DNA of 21,658 nucleotides from Fidelibacterota bacterium (GTDB taxonomy: Bacteria; Marinisomatota; Marinisomatia; SCGC-AAA003-L08; TMED6): NCBI GenBank assembly GCA_014239355.1, contig JAAZYZ010000021.1, positions 1 through 21,658 on the forward strand, written 5' to 3'. Below, piece after piece: positions 1-8,481 of this stretch. The notes below the pieces were generated by a model. It made no database searches and was not told the origin of the DNA. It was given only the letters and a program-made list of their open reading frames with translations. Made by a program: the position numbers and the translations under genes. The first letter of the stretch is position 1. Each line of letters opens with the position of its first letter.

Positions 1-1
1 G

Positions 2-532
2 GACGCTGATGATATTGCAGTAAAAAATAGATTTGAATCTCAGATTAATTATTTTCAAAAAAATACTGATTTAGAGATTTTAGGTAGTTGGGCTTATGAA
101 TTTGAAAATGATTATAAAAATGAATCTTTATATATTAATAAAACACCAATAGAAAACGATCAGATTGAACGTTATATTCATTATCGGAATCCATTAGTTC
201 ATCCTTCTGTAATGTTTAAAATCACTGTATTTGATAAAATTGGATATTACAATGAAAAAATGTATACTGATCAAGATCTTGAACTCTGGGGTAGGGCACT
301 AAAAAATAAAATCAATATATCTAATATTGATGAGCCTCTTCTTTACTTAAGAATAGAAGGTCGCCTAATTAGGCGTTCGCAATTTTCAGCCATTAAAAGA
401 CAGATTAAAATTAGGTACTCATATAATACATGTTCTTTTAAATTAAATGTATTAAAATTAGCAGCTATAATCCTTAGGGTATTACCAAATTCTATCAGTA
501 ATTGGTGTTATCAAAATTTGAGAAGTTTATAA
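2..532 (+). CDS. Family 2 glycosyltransferase, C-terminal part (5' end outside window)
   Basis: The frame is open from base 2, so the N-terminal part lies upstream of the window. The first visible residues are DADD followed by an R-x-E-x-Q stretch (DADDIAVKNRFESQ). This is the metal/nucleotide-sugar DxD region of GT2 (GT-A fold) glycosyltransferases. Further on, the HPSVMFK segment, the D-K-I-G-Y-Y-N-E segment and the DQDLELWGRA segment (DxELW type, catalytic-base region) follow in the usual family order. The enzyme would transfer a sugar from a nucleotide donor to a growing lipid-linked glycan on the cytoplasmic face of the inner membrane. The next gene, 11 bases downstream, is a glycan-initiating sugar-phosphate transferase, so both probably belong to one exopolysaccharide or O-antigen cluster. 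Donor and acceptor cannot be told. The shorter frame beginning at the internal ATG at 212 is not the real start, because it would drop the DxD motif. Confidence 0.88.
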   Translation, partial: DADDIAVKNRFESQINYFQKNTDLEILGSWAYEFENDYKNESLYINKTPIENDQIERYIHYRNPLVHPSVMFKITVFDKIGYYNEKMYTDQDLELWGRALKNKINISNIDEPLLYLRIEGRLIRRSQFSAIKRQIKIRYSYNTCSFKLNVLKLAAIILRVLPNSISNWCYQNLRSL

Positions 533-543
533 TAGGTAATTAA

Positions 544-1959
544 ATGAAAATTAAAGAAATTAAACAACATAATACTTTTTCAATCTGTATTATTCTATCT
601 CTAATTTTTTGTGATATATGCAGTTATTTTTTTTCTTATTACTTAGTCTTAGAATTATTAGATATTCCTTCTATAATTGATTACCCTATATTGATTGTAT
701 TAGGTGTGTTATTTTTATTTCGTTTTTTTGGTAGATATAATCCATCATCATTAGAATCTAGATTAAAAGAGATGAAAATTATTATAGCTTTAACATCTAT
801 TAGTACATTTATTTATTTAGTTTATAAAATTATTTTTAAATATATAACTATACAGCAATCTCAAAATATTCTTTTATTATCATTATTATTTTTATTGATT
901 GTATTAATTGTTCGATTAATTATTAGGAGTATTCAAAAACAGCTTCTAAAATCAAATGTTGGTTTAAGGAGTACTATAATAATTGGTTCAGGTGATTATG
1001 GTTATCAGTTTTTAAATAAAATTGATACAAAGCAATATGCTGGATTTAAAATTGTGGGGTACTTTGATTCAGAAAATAATATTAAAGTGAAAGATTTTTT
1101 AAAGGATAACAATAAGTTTTATTTTTTAGGATGTTATACAGGGCATATAAATGAAGCAAAAAAGTTTATTCTAGCTAAAAATATTAAAGAAGTTATAATA
1201 GCTTTAGATCAAAAAGAGTATGGTTCAATTTTAAATCTAATTACTGAATTGCGAAATTTAGATGTTTGTATTAAGATTGTTCCTGATATATATGATTTGT
1301 TAACAGGTTATGCTCAAATGCATTCTGTGACTGGTATGCCTTTAATAGATATTAATCCTAATATATTAACTGAGGTTCAGTTTTTATTAAAAAGATTAAT
1401 TGATATTTTTGTCTCTTTATTCTCATTAATTATAACTTCTCCAATTTTGCTTTTAGTAGCAATTATAATTAAGTTATCTTCAAAAGGTGATATTATCTTC
1501 AAACAAGAAAGAGTAGGCCTAAATAATAAAAGTTTTATTGTTCATAAATTTCGAACCATGTATGATCAATCTGAAAAAGATACGGGACCAGTTTGGGCAA
1601 AATTAAACGATCCTAGGATTACTAGGATAGGATATTTTTTACGAAAAACTCGAATTGATGAGTTTCCACAATTATTTGATGTATTAATTGGGAATATGAG
1701 TATTGTTGGACCTAGGCCAGAAAGAGATTTTTTTATTTCCCAATTAAAAGAGAAGTTTCCCTATTATATGAGAAGATTAAATGTTAGGCCAGGGGTGACT
1801 GGTTGGGCACAAATTATGGGTTCTTATGATAGTGACATTGATAGTGTTGAAAATAAATTAAAATTAGACTTTTATTACATCGAAAATATATCAATATGGT
1901 TAGATATCAAAATTATGATAATCACAATATGGGTTATTTTATCGGGTAAGGGCCAATAA
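544..1959 (+). CDS. Exopolysaccharide polyprenyl-phosphate sugar-1-phosphate transferase (WbaP/WcaJ type)
   Basis: Initiates polysaccharide synthesis by moving a sugar-1-phosphate from a nucleotide sugar to undecaprenyl phosphate in the inner membrane. The 471-aa length fits the full-length family. About four hydrophobic segments (roughly residues 11-35, 45-63, 78-98, 108-128) are followed by a Rossmann-like CoA_binding_3 region (about 142-265, with IIIGSGDYG). A membrane-dipping helix (about 284-311) and the bacterial sugar transferase domain to the C-terminus come next. Catalytic-domain hallmarks are present: KFRTM (335-339), the Asp-Glu pair in RIDEFPQ (D372, E373), VGPRPER (388-394), PGVTGWAQ (416-423) and the DFYYIEN segment. 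The downstream Wzi-like gene starts on the last base of this stop codon (TAATG), so the two are probably co-transcribed and translationally coupled. Sugar specificity (Glc, Gal or a deoxyamino sugar) cannot be read from the sequence. Confidence 0.93.
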   Translation: MKIKEIKQHNTFSICIILSLIFCDICSYFFSYYLVLELLDIPSIIDYPILIVLGVLFLFRFFGRYNPSSLESRLKEMKIIIALTSISTFIYLVYKIIFKYITIQQSQNILLLSLLFLLIVLIVRLIIRSIQKQLLKSNVGLRSTIIIGSGDYGYQFLNKIDTKQYAGFKIVGYFDSENNIKVKDFLKDNNKFYFLGCYTGHINEAKKFILAKNIKEVIIALDQKEYGSILNLITELRNLDVCIKIVPDIYDLLTGYAQMHSVTGMPLIDINPNILTEVQFLLKRLIDIFVSLFSLIITSPILLLVAIIIKLSSKGDIIFKQERVGLNNKSFIVHKFRTMYDQSEKDTGPVWAKLNDPRITRIGYFLRKTRIDEFPQLFDVLIGNMSIVGPRPERDFFISQLKEKFPYYMRRLNVRPGVTGWAQIMGSYDSDIDSVENKLKLDFYYIENISIWLDIKIMIITIWVILSGKGQ

Positions 1960-3500
1960 TGAAATTACTTTTTTTATTTTTAAGTTTTTTATTTGCTCAA
2001 GGTTTAGATCTTAATGAAGATATTTATAGTCGTATTAGTAAAGAGTTTGATAGTATAAAAGATCAAAAAATTTCTGAGAATCTTTTTATTTACCCTAATA
2101 AAGAAATAAAAGAAAAAGATTATTATGATTTATATAAAAGTCAAAATATATACCTTTATCCTGTTTTAGGTTTAAGATATAGTAGTTTAGGGTTTGAAAT
2201 AAATGAAGATATACCAAATAGCGTATTATGGCTTTCTCCTGGAATTGAATTTAGATTTAATCAAATATTACTAAACACACTTAATCCTGTTTGGTTTAAT
2301 GGCACTTTTAAGTTTTATAAACATTCTGCATATGGATTAGATGGTGATTTAAGTATGGGCTCAACAATTGGTAATGAAGAAAATCAAAATTTAGTTCCAA
2401 TTTTTTTCTATAATAATAATTATCAATATGGATTCTATAAGGATGTGCAATCAGATAGTTCTAATGGAATTGATTTTGATGAAACGCTTGGTTATGCATC
2501 TATTTTAAGTAAAAACTTTGATATTACTATTGGTAAATTTAGGTCAAGTTTAGGTCCGTCAGTTTATTCAAATTTAGCTCTTTCTCATACTATTCCAGGA
2601 TTTAATCAATTTAGAGTTAAATATAACTATAGGAATAAATTATTCTTTACTTTTATCATTGGAGATTTGCATTCTAATTTAATTGATTCATCATATGTAT
2701 ATGAGGATGAAATATTTGATAACAAATATTCAATTATGCAAAGGCGTGTATTTAACCATAGAATAGATTTTAATATCACAAAAAAATTAAGAATTGGTAT
2801 TTATGAACAAGTTATTGGTTTAGCTAATAGCAGTGGTTTGTTTTCTTATATAAATCCTTTTCAATTTTATTGGTCAGAGCAACATCAAAATAATGATTTA
2901 GATAATCTGCAAATTGGTTTTGATTTTGATTATTTATTTAATAATAGCAGGCTATATGGTAGTTTGCTAATAGATGAATGGGCACCATATGACACTTTCA
3001 ATAATAATGCTCATAATTGGTTTGCTAAACAAATTGGTTTATCTAGAATTTTTCAAATCAAAAAAAATAAAAAAACAATTAAAAGCATTTTGAAATTTGA
3101 ATATTCATCAGCAGAACCACAAGTTTATACTCATAAATTTGATATTAATATTCCTAATCATCATAATTACCCAATTGGCTTATGGTCAGGGGGGGACTCG
3201 ATTGATAAAAGATTGTCTTTTATTTTATTTGTAATAGATTCTAATCAAGAAGAACAAATTGTTGTAGATTTTTCATATCAAAACACAAGATTTGGTTACC
3301 CTAGATATGAAGAAGGTATATCATTATTATCATTTGATAATATTAAAACAAGAAATTTATTCTATTGTCAAATAAAAAAGGCATTATTTTATAATATAGA
3401 TTCCTATTTTAAGGTTGGTTATTATCAAACAGAAAATTTATATTCAGAAGATAATTTTTTAGATATTTCGATGTCTTTATTATATAATATTAAAAACTAA
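1959..3500 (+). CDS. Wzi-like capsule/exopolysaccharide outer-membrane beta-barrel protein
   Basis: A 513-aa exported protein. It opens with a short hydrophobic signal peptide (MKLLFLFLSFLFAQG), probably cut after about residue 14. The mature part is rich in alternating aromatic/polar strands with Asn/Asp turns, as in an outer-membrane beta-barrel. The order of segments resembles Wzi: an ITIGKFRSSLGPSVYSNLAL stretch (comparable to the G-x-x-x-x-S-x-G-P region), then the HRIDFNITKKLRIGIYEQV segment, then YINPFQFYW. Wzi proteins help attach or organise capsular polysaccharide at the cell surface. Co-localisation and one-base overlap with the sugar-phosphate transferase support this role. I cannot run a profile search, so another barrel family of unknown role remains possible. 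No broken frame is seen. Confidence 0.6.
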   Translation: MKLLFLFLSFLFAQGLDLNEDIYSRISKEFDSIKDQKISENLFIYPNKEIKEKDYYDLYKSQNIYLYPVLGLRYSSLGFEINEDIPNSVLWLSPGIEFRFNQILLNTLNPVWFNGTFKFYKHSAYGLDGDLSMGSTIGNEENQNLVPIFFYNNNYQYGFYKDVQSDSSNGIDFDETLGYASILSKNFDITIGKFRSSLGPSVYSNLALSHTIPGFNQFRVKYNYRNKLFFTFIIGDLHSNLIDSSYVYEDEIFDNKYSIMQRRVFNHRIDFNITKKLRIGIYEQVIGLANSSGLFSYINPFQFYWSEQHQNNDLDNLQIGFDFDYLFNNSRLYGSLLIDEWAPYDTFNNNAHNWFAKQIGLSRIFQIKKNKKTIKSILKFEYSSAEPQVYTHKFDINIPNHHNYPIGLWSGGDSIDKRLSFILFVIDSNQEEQIVVDFSYQNTRFGYPRYEEGISLLSFDNIKTRNLFYCQIKKALFYNIDSYFKVGYYQTENLYSEDNFLDISMSLLYNIKN

Positions 3501-3508
3501 TTAAATAT

Positions 3509-4777
3509 ATGTATTCAATAAAATTTATAAGAGATAACAAAGAGTTAGTTAAAGCTAGTCTTTTAAAGAAAAATTCTGATATTAATTTAGATAAAATATT
3601 AGAAATTGATTTTAAGAGAAGAACTCTTATTCAAGAAGTGGAAACTCTTAAGGCAGATAGAAATTCTGTTAATAATCAAATTTCATTAAGAAAGAAAGAA
3701 AAGAAAGATTGTGATAGCCTTATTAATGATATGAAAAATATTTCTATTAGAATTAAAGCTTTAGATAATGATTTGAATGAGTTTAATAGCTTATTAAATG
3801 AGAAGCTCATGTATCTGCCTAATCTAGTACATGAAAGTGTACCTGAAGGTACTTCTGATAAGGAAAATAAGGTCGTTAAAGAATGGGGAAAAAAACCTTC
3901 TTTTGATTTTAAAGCTTTAAGCCATTTAGAATTGTGTGAATCTCTTGATTTGGTAGATTTTAAAAGGGCAGCTAAAATCTCTGGTAGTGCATTTCCTTTA
4001 TATTTAGGTCAAGGAGCAAAATTAGAAAGATCTTTGATTAACTATATGCTAAATACACATATTGATAATCATAATTACAAAGAGGTATTTCCTCCTTTTT
4101 TAGTAAAAAGTAATTCACCTTTAACTACTGGTAATTTACCTAAGTTTAAAGAAGATATGTATTATATTGAAAATGATGATTTATACTGTATTCCAACAGC
4201 TGAAGTTCCAATTACAAATTTTTATTCTAATGAAGTATTAAGTGAAGATGATTTACCTCAAAAATTTGTTGCTTATAGTGCTTGTTTTCGTAGAGAAGCA
4301 GGTAGTTATGGTAAAGAAACAAAAGGGTTACATAGATTGCATCAGTTTAATAAAGTAGAGCTTGTTAAATTTTGTAATCCAAAAGATTCATACTCTGAAT
4401 TGGAAAAATTATTATTAGATGCAGAAAAGATTCTTCAAGAATTAAATTTACATTATCGTATAATTGAGTTATGTGCTGGAGATTTATCCTTTTCTGCTGC
4501 AAAATGTTATGATATAGAAGTATGGTCTCCATTTGAAGAAAAATATTTAGAAGTTTCAAGCTGTAGTAATTTTGAATCTTTTCAGGCTCAAAGGGGAAGT
4601 ATAAAATATAAAAATAAATCAACTAATAAATTAGATTTTATACACACATTAAATGGTTCTGGCTTGGCTACACCTAGATTAATGATAGCTTTACTTGAAA
4701 CATATCAAACAAAAAATGGGTGCGTTTCTGTACCTGATCCAATTTCTGTATATTTTGGTAAAAATATTATTGATTGA
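3509..4777 (+). CDS. serS: Seryl-tRNA synthetase
   Basis: Class II aminoacyl-tRNA synthetase that charges tRNA-Ser; 422 aa, normal for the family. The N-terminal ~110 residues are the charged antiparallel coiled-coil arm that grips the long variable arm of tRNA-Ser. The catalytic domain follows, with TAEVP (serine-binding TxE region), motif 2 FRREAGSYGKETKGLHRLHQ, the SAAKCYDIEVW segment, VSSCSNFESFQ (zinc-free SSCSNF signature) and motif 3 (TLNGSGLATPR, ending in the invariant Arg). There is no Shine-Dalgarno sequence before the ATG, which follows the Wzi-like gene by 8 bases. The stop TGA overlaps the next ATG (TGATG). Placement after a polysaccharide cluster looks incidental. Confidence 0.97.
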   Translation: MYSIKFIRDNKELVKASLLKKNSDINLDKILEIDFKRRTLIQEVETLKADRNSVNNQISLRKKEKKDCDSLINDMKNISIRIKALDNDLNEFNSLLNEKLMYLPNLVHESVPEGTSDKENKVVKEWGKKPSFDFKALSHLELCESLDLVDFKRAAKISGSAFPLYLGQGAKLERSLINYMLNTHIDNHNYKEVFPPFLVKSNSPLTTGNLPKFKEDMYYIENDDLYCIPTAEVPITNFYSNEVLSEDDLPQKFVAYSACFRREAGSYGKETKGLHRLHQFNKVELVKFCNPKDSYSELEKLLLDAEKILQELNLHYRIIELCAGDLSFSAAKCYDIEVWSPFEEKYLEVSSCSNFESFQAQRGSIKYKNKSTNKLDFIHTLNGSGLATPRLMIALLETYQTKNGCVSVPDPISVYFGKNIID

Positions 4778-5724
4778 TGTTTATAGTAATATTCTTATTT
4801 AATCTTTTATTATTTAGTCAGGCAGTAGACTCTACAATTGTGATTAACGATAGTCAAAATATTGTTAATGATTCCATTAGTTTTAAAATTGATTCTACTT
4901 CCAATGATTCCATTAAAGTAAAAAATAATATACCTGTTAACGATTCGCTATTAACCAAATCTAACAATTTTCAATCCATTGAATTGAATGATATTTTTTA
5001 TGAACAATTAATTGAGTCAAAATTAACTTTTGTCGATGCAATAACATATGATATTTCATTAGACACTACTGAGGCAGCAGTTCAATTCCATTCACTATTT
5101 GCTTCTTTTGAATTTTTAGATTCACTTAGTTTGGATGATGAATATAAAAGAATAGAATATAATATGATTTTAAATGCTAGTATTGATTATTATCAAAACA
5201 AATCTGTTACTATTAACAAACTAGAATCTCCTTTATCAATGGCTTTATTTAAAGAAAAATTAGAAGCTTATTTTTATAAGCAACAATTAGAAGATGTTGA
5301 GTTTGTTGATGAAACGGTTGAATTTATTGAAGGTCATATACCTATAACATTTAATAGTAAGGTATATAGAAATGTTAAATATTTTAGTAGTAATGGTGCT
5401 AAAAAGGGTGTGCAACTATGGCTTAACCGTATAAGTAAGTTTAAAAAAATAATGCTTCCAATTCTTGAAGAGGAGGGAGTTCCTCCTGAAGTTTTTTATT
5501 TATCTGTAATTGAAAGTGGTTTGGATCCTATTGCATTATCGTATGCACAAGCCCTAGGACCTTGGCAATTTATATCTTCTACAGGAAAATTGTATGGCTT
5601 AGAGAAGAATTGGTTTATTGATGAAAGAAGAGACTTTGTTAAATCTACTTATGCAGCCGCAAGATATCTTAAGGATCTGAAAAATATATTTGATAAAGTT
5701 AATCCTGATGATATAAATGGTTAA
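4777..5724 (+). pseudogene. mltD: MltD-like lytic transglycosylase, N-terminal fragment ending at a premature in-frame TAA
   Basis: Exported murein lytic transglycosylase cut short inside its catalytic domain. I chose the ATG at 4777 (sharing the A of the serS TGA) over the TTG one codon earlier; it gives the signal peptide MFIVIFLFNLLLFSQA. A long Asn/Asp/Ser-rich segment follows (about residues 17-65), then a helical region, then the SLT domain. The SLT domain starts with VPPEVFYLSVIESGLDP, with the catalytic Glu at residue 246, and continues with the ALGPWQFISSTGKLYGL motif. The frame stops at codon 316 (TAA, 5722-5724). That is just before the conserved WYLAFAAYNCG block, which continues in the same frame with no base gained or lost. 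Read through, the gene would have 638 codons before its natural stop at 6693. As written, the product would lack half the SLT domain and all LysM repeats, so it should be inactive. A sequence error is a serious alternative. Confidence 0.85.
5722..5724 (+). other. Premature in-frame TAA (codon 316) inside mltD
   Basis: The reading frame is ...GAT ATA AAT GGT TAA AAT TGG TAT TTA GCA... The residues before (DDING) and after (NWYLAFAAYNCG) form one continuous SLT-domain segment. The event is therefore a substitution, not a frameshift. A single change from GAA, CAA, AAA or TAT/TAC would produce it. Confidence 0.93.
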
Positions 5725-6693
5725 AATTGGTATTTAGCATTTGCTGCATATAATTGTGGAGCAAGTAGAGTATTAAAAGAAATAAAAAGATCTAATTCTA
5801 CAAATTTTTGGGACTTAAGTAGGCTTCCAGGTCAAACTAGAAATTATGTACCTAAAATTTTAGCTATTTTTTTAATAAACAAAAATCCTGAAAAATATGG
5901 ATTTACTATTAATAGTGATCCTGATATGAATTGGGTGATTAAGGATATTGATAAACAAGTAAGTTTTAATCAAATATCTGAAATAACAAAAGTTAGCCCT
6001 AAAGTATTACAAATATATAATCCAGAGATTAAACGAGGGATAATACAACCTAAAGGCAAAAATAAATTTTATAAATTAAGATTACCTGAAAATTATAGTT
6101 ACGATAATTTTGATTCTTTGTATCACCTTTTAAATGAGCAATCTTCTAAAAGTTTACTTATTGTAGATCATGTAGTTAAAAAAGGTGAGAATTTATCTAG
6201 GATTTCTTCCAAATATAAAGTGAAAATTCAAGATATAACTTCAATGAATAATATTAGCGCAAAAAAATATTTACAACCTGGACAAAAATTGCAAATTCCA
6301 ACTCAAGGTTATGATGAATATGTGAAGTCACTGATAAGTACATCTAATACTACAAAAATTTATCATACAGTAAGAAGTGGAGACACGTTGAGTGAGATAG
6401 CCTCTAGATATAAAACTTCAATTAAAAAAATAAAAAAATGGAATGGAATAAGAGAAAATGATAATGTTATTTATGTAGGAAAGAAGTTAATTATACATGC
6501 CTCCTCAAAGAATGTTGAAAGAATAAATTCTAATTCTATTAGAACGGTTAATTATAAGGTACAGTATGGTGATTCATTAAGTAAAATCTCATATAAATTT
6601 GGTGTTAGGGTTAGCGATATTAAAAAATGGAACAGATTAAAAAATGATTTAATAAAGGTTGGTCAGATTTTAATAATTAAAACAAAATATTAA
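5725..6693 (+). pseudogene. mltD: MltD-like lytic transglycosylase, C-terminal fragment (rest of SLT domain plus LysM repeats)
   Basis: Same frame as the upstream fragment. The first ~65 residues complete the transglycosylase domain: NWYLAFAAYNCGASRV, then FWDLSRLPGQTRNYVPKILA, both typical of MltD. Three peptidoglycan-binding LysM domains follow, at about residues 465-508 (HVVKKGENLSRISSKYKV), 529-574 (YHTVRSGDTLSEIASRYKT) and 592-638 (YKVQYGDSLSKISYKFGV), counted from the ATG at 4777. A weaker LysM-like stretch is at about 393-424. The first ATG after the stop is at 5926; it has no ribosome-binding site and lies past the SLT remnant. Re-initiation would give only a leaderless LysM protein, which could not be exported. 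The intact reading frame to a proper stop suggests that the interruption is recent or an error. Confidence 0.85.
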
Positions 6694-6707
6694 ATTTTAT
6701 TGGAATT

Positions 6708-6738
6708 TTGACTAGAATATATAGATATTTGCTATCTT
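6708..6738 (+). promoter_or_regulatory. Candidate promoter for the HU gene
   Basis: The 72-base gap after mltD holds TTGACT (6708-6713) and, 19 bases later, an extended -10-like TGCTATCTT (6730-6738). Transcription would start about 20 bases before the HU ribosome-binding site. The -35 match is good but the spacer is long. In an AT-rich genome of a lineage that may use a divergent housekeeping sigma factor, this is only suggestive. Confidence 0.35.
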
Positions 6739-6765
6739 TTATTAAAATAAATTAAAGGATTAAAT

Positions 6766-7059
6766 ATGACAAAAGCAGACATTGTTAATGAAGTTTCTTC
6801 TGCTACAGGTTTAACTAAGGTTGAAACTGAGGCAGTTTTAGAAGGTATAATTACTTCTATAGGATCTTCGTTAAAACAAAATAAAAGAGTAGACATAAGA
6901 GGTTTTGGAAGCTTTATTGTAAAAAAGAGAAAAGCTAGAGAGGCTAGAAATCCTGCAACAAATGAAACAGTTTCTCTTAAGGAGCGTTTTGTCCCTACAT
7001 TTAAAGTATCAAAAATTTTAAAAAAAGAAGTTAATCAATCACTTTTAAGAGGATTTTAA
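6766..7059 (+). CDS. HU-family DNA-binding protein
   Basis: Histone-like nucleoid protein that binds and bends DNA as a dimer; 97 aa, close to the usual 90-100. It starts MTKADIVNEVSSATGLTK (helix-turn-helix dimer base). The VDIRGFGSFIVKKRKAREAR segment and the RNPATNE turn of the DNA-embracing beta-arm follow, and then the family's C-terminal FKVSKILKKEV helix. AAAGGA at 6754-6759 gives a clear Shine-Dalgarno sequence 6 bases before the ATG, fitting high expression. The next small gene has its ribosome-binding site overlapping this stop codon, so the two are likely translated from one message. HU, IHF-like and plasmid HU paralogues cannot be separated here. Confidence 0.96.
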   Translation: MTKADIVNEVSSATGLTKVETEAVLEGIITSIGSSLKQNKRVDIRGFGSFIVKKRKAREARNPATNETVSLKERFVPTFKVSKILKKEVNQSLLRGF

Positions 7060-7071
7060 GGAGAAAAGCTA

Positions 7072-7161
7072 ATGCCTTGTGGTAAAAAAAGAAAAAAACA
7101 GAAAATGAATACCCACAAACGAAAAAAACGGTTAAGAGCTAATAGACATAAGAAAAAATAA
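7072..7161 (+). CDS. 29-residue AURKAIP1/COX24-type basic protein
   Basis: A very short ORF coding for MPCGKKRKKQKMNTHKRKKR and then LRANRHKKK, stop TAA. About 16 of 29 residues are Lys or Arg, with the K-M-x-T-H-K-R-K-K-R core and R-x-N-R-H-K-K-K end typical of small AURKAIP1/COX24-domain proteins annotated in Bacteroidota and relatives. The eukaryotic relatives of that domain include a mitochondrial ribosomal small-subunit protein (mS38), so an RNA- or ribosome-bound role is the natural inference. A strong Shine-Dalgarno sequence AAGGAG (7058-7063) sits 8 bases before the ATG. The gene is 12 bases after HU, on the same strand. Automated callers usually miss genes of this size; the ribosome-binding site plus the family motif make it convincing. 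Confidence 0.85.
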   Translation: MPCGKKRKKQKMNTHKRKKRLRANRHKKK

Positions 7162-7198
7162 TTTCTAGTTAATTGGTTTTGTTTAAAGAAAGTCTACT

Positions 7199-8479
7199 AT
7201 GGCAAATCAATATATCTTTACTGTATCTGAATTAAATAATCAAATCAATACTTTAGTTGAGTCTAGCTTTTCTAACATTCTTGTTAAAGGTGAAATTTCT
7301 CAATTAACAAAGCATCCTAATGGTCATATGTATTTTAATATAAAGGATGAGTCTGCAACTTTACCCTGTGCAATGTTTTATTATGATAAAAAATTAACTG
7401 ATTTTGTTCCAAATATTGGAGATAAAGTTCTTGTAGAGGGTAAATCTTCCTTTTGGGTAAAAGGTGGTTCCCTTAAACTTCTTGCAAACAAAATGTCTTT
7501 AGCTGGTCAAGGTGATTTATGGGCAAAATTTGAAGCTTTAAAAAAGGATTTATTCAATAAAGGATTATTTGAACCTCAGCATAAGAAGGCTTTACCTAAA
7601 TATCCTCAAAAAATAGGTTTAATTACATCTATATCTGGCTCTGTAATCAAAGATATATCTGATGTTATTCAAAGAAATAGCTCTTATCTTAAAGTTGTTG
7701 TTCGTGATTGTAGAATGCAAGGTGATGGAGCTGTTTTCGATTTAATAGAAGCAATTGATGATTTTCATTTAGCTGATATTAATGTGGATGCTATTATTAT
7801 AGCTCGTGGAGGTGGATCTTTAGAAGATTTATGGTGTTTTAATAACGAACAATTAGCTTATAAAATTTATGAATCAACTATACCTATAATTTCAGCGATT
7901 GGTCATGAAACAGATACTACTATTTCAGATTTAGTGTCAGATAAAAGAGCAGGAACTCCATCAATTGCGGCAGAAATTATTGCTCCTTCTATTAATCAAT
8001 GTCTTCAGAATATTGATTTTTATTATGATTCAATTTTATCATTTATTAGTAATAAAATTGAAAAAGCTATTACTCAATTGAAAAGTATGGAAAAAAGACA
8101 TGGGTTACATAAAGGAAGATATGTTTTATCTAATCATTATGATAAATTGTCTAGAATGGAATTGTTATTATCAAATCTTAGATTAAAAAAACAAATTAAT
8201 CTTAAAAATGAAAAATTAACTATTTTAAATAAAAATATTCTTAATAGCATTAAAGTTAGTTTAAAATTAAAAACAGAAAAAATAAATCATATTGAAACTT
8301 ATTCAAAATCTTTAAACCCAAACAATGTTTTAAAGAGGGGTTATTCTGTTGTTTATAATGATAAAGGTGATTTAGTTACAAATGTAGAAAATGTTAATAT
8401 AAAAGATGAATTGGATATTAAATTATATAATGGAAAATTAAGAGTAGAAATTTTAAAAACAATGGAGAAAGAGAGTTAG
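7199..8479 (+). CDS. xseA: Exodeoxyribonuclease VII large subunit
   Basis: Catalytic subunit of ExoVII, which degrades single-stranded DNA from both ends in repair; 426 aa. The N-terminal OB fold (about 1-100) includes ILVKGEISQLTKHPNGHMYF and the DESATLPCAMF strand. The nuclease domain follows, with KIGLITSISGSVIKDI, the IIIARGGGSLEDLWCFNNEQ motif and ISAIGHETDTTISDLVSDKR, carrying the invariant GHE-D and D-R-A residues (RAGTPSIAAE). A long lysine-rich coiled-coil region (about 270-370) then leads to the C-terminal LKRGYSVVYN element. The stop is TAG, followed 2 bases later by xseB, so the two subunits are made together. This gene shows that TAG does work as a terminator in this genome. Confidence 0.96.
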   Translation: MANQYIFTVSELNNQINTLVESSFSNILVKGEISQLTKHPNGHMYFNIKDESATLPCAMFYYDKKLTDFVPNIGDKVLVEGKSSFWVKGGSLKLLANKMSLAGQGDLWAKFEALKKDLFNKGLFEPQHKKALPKYPQKIGLITSISGSVIKDISDVIQRNSSYLKVVVRDCRMQGDGAVFDLIEAIDDFHLADINVDAIIIARGGGSLEDLWCFNNEQLAYKIYESTIPIISAIGHETDTTISDLVSDKRAGTPSIAAEIIAPSINQCLQNIDFYYDSILSFISNKIEKAITQLKSMEKRHGLHKGRYVLSNHYDKLSRMELLLSNLRLKKQINLKNEKLTILNKNILNSIKVSLKLKTEKINHIETYSKSLNPNNVLKRGYSVVYNDKGDLVTNVENVNIKDELDIKLYNGKLRVEILKTMEKES

Positions 8480-8481
8480 TT

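Noticed and set aside
212..214. ATG at 212 as the start of the first gene
   Set aside because: The same frame is open to the window edge and encodes the GT2 DxD motif upstream of this ATG.
4365..4622. 85-codon open frame on the minus strand inside serS
   Set aside because: Lies wholly over conserved serS coding sequence, has no family-like motif and no ribosome-binding site; it is an AT-rich shadow frame.
5722..5724. Frameshift as the cause of the mltD break
   Set aside because: Both halves are in the same frame and the protein blocks join without any missing or extra base.
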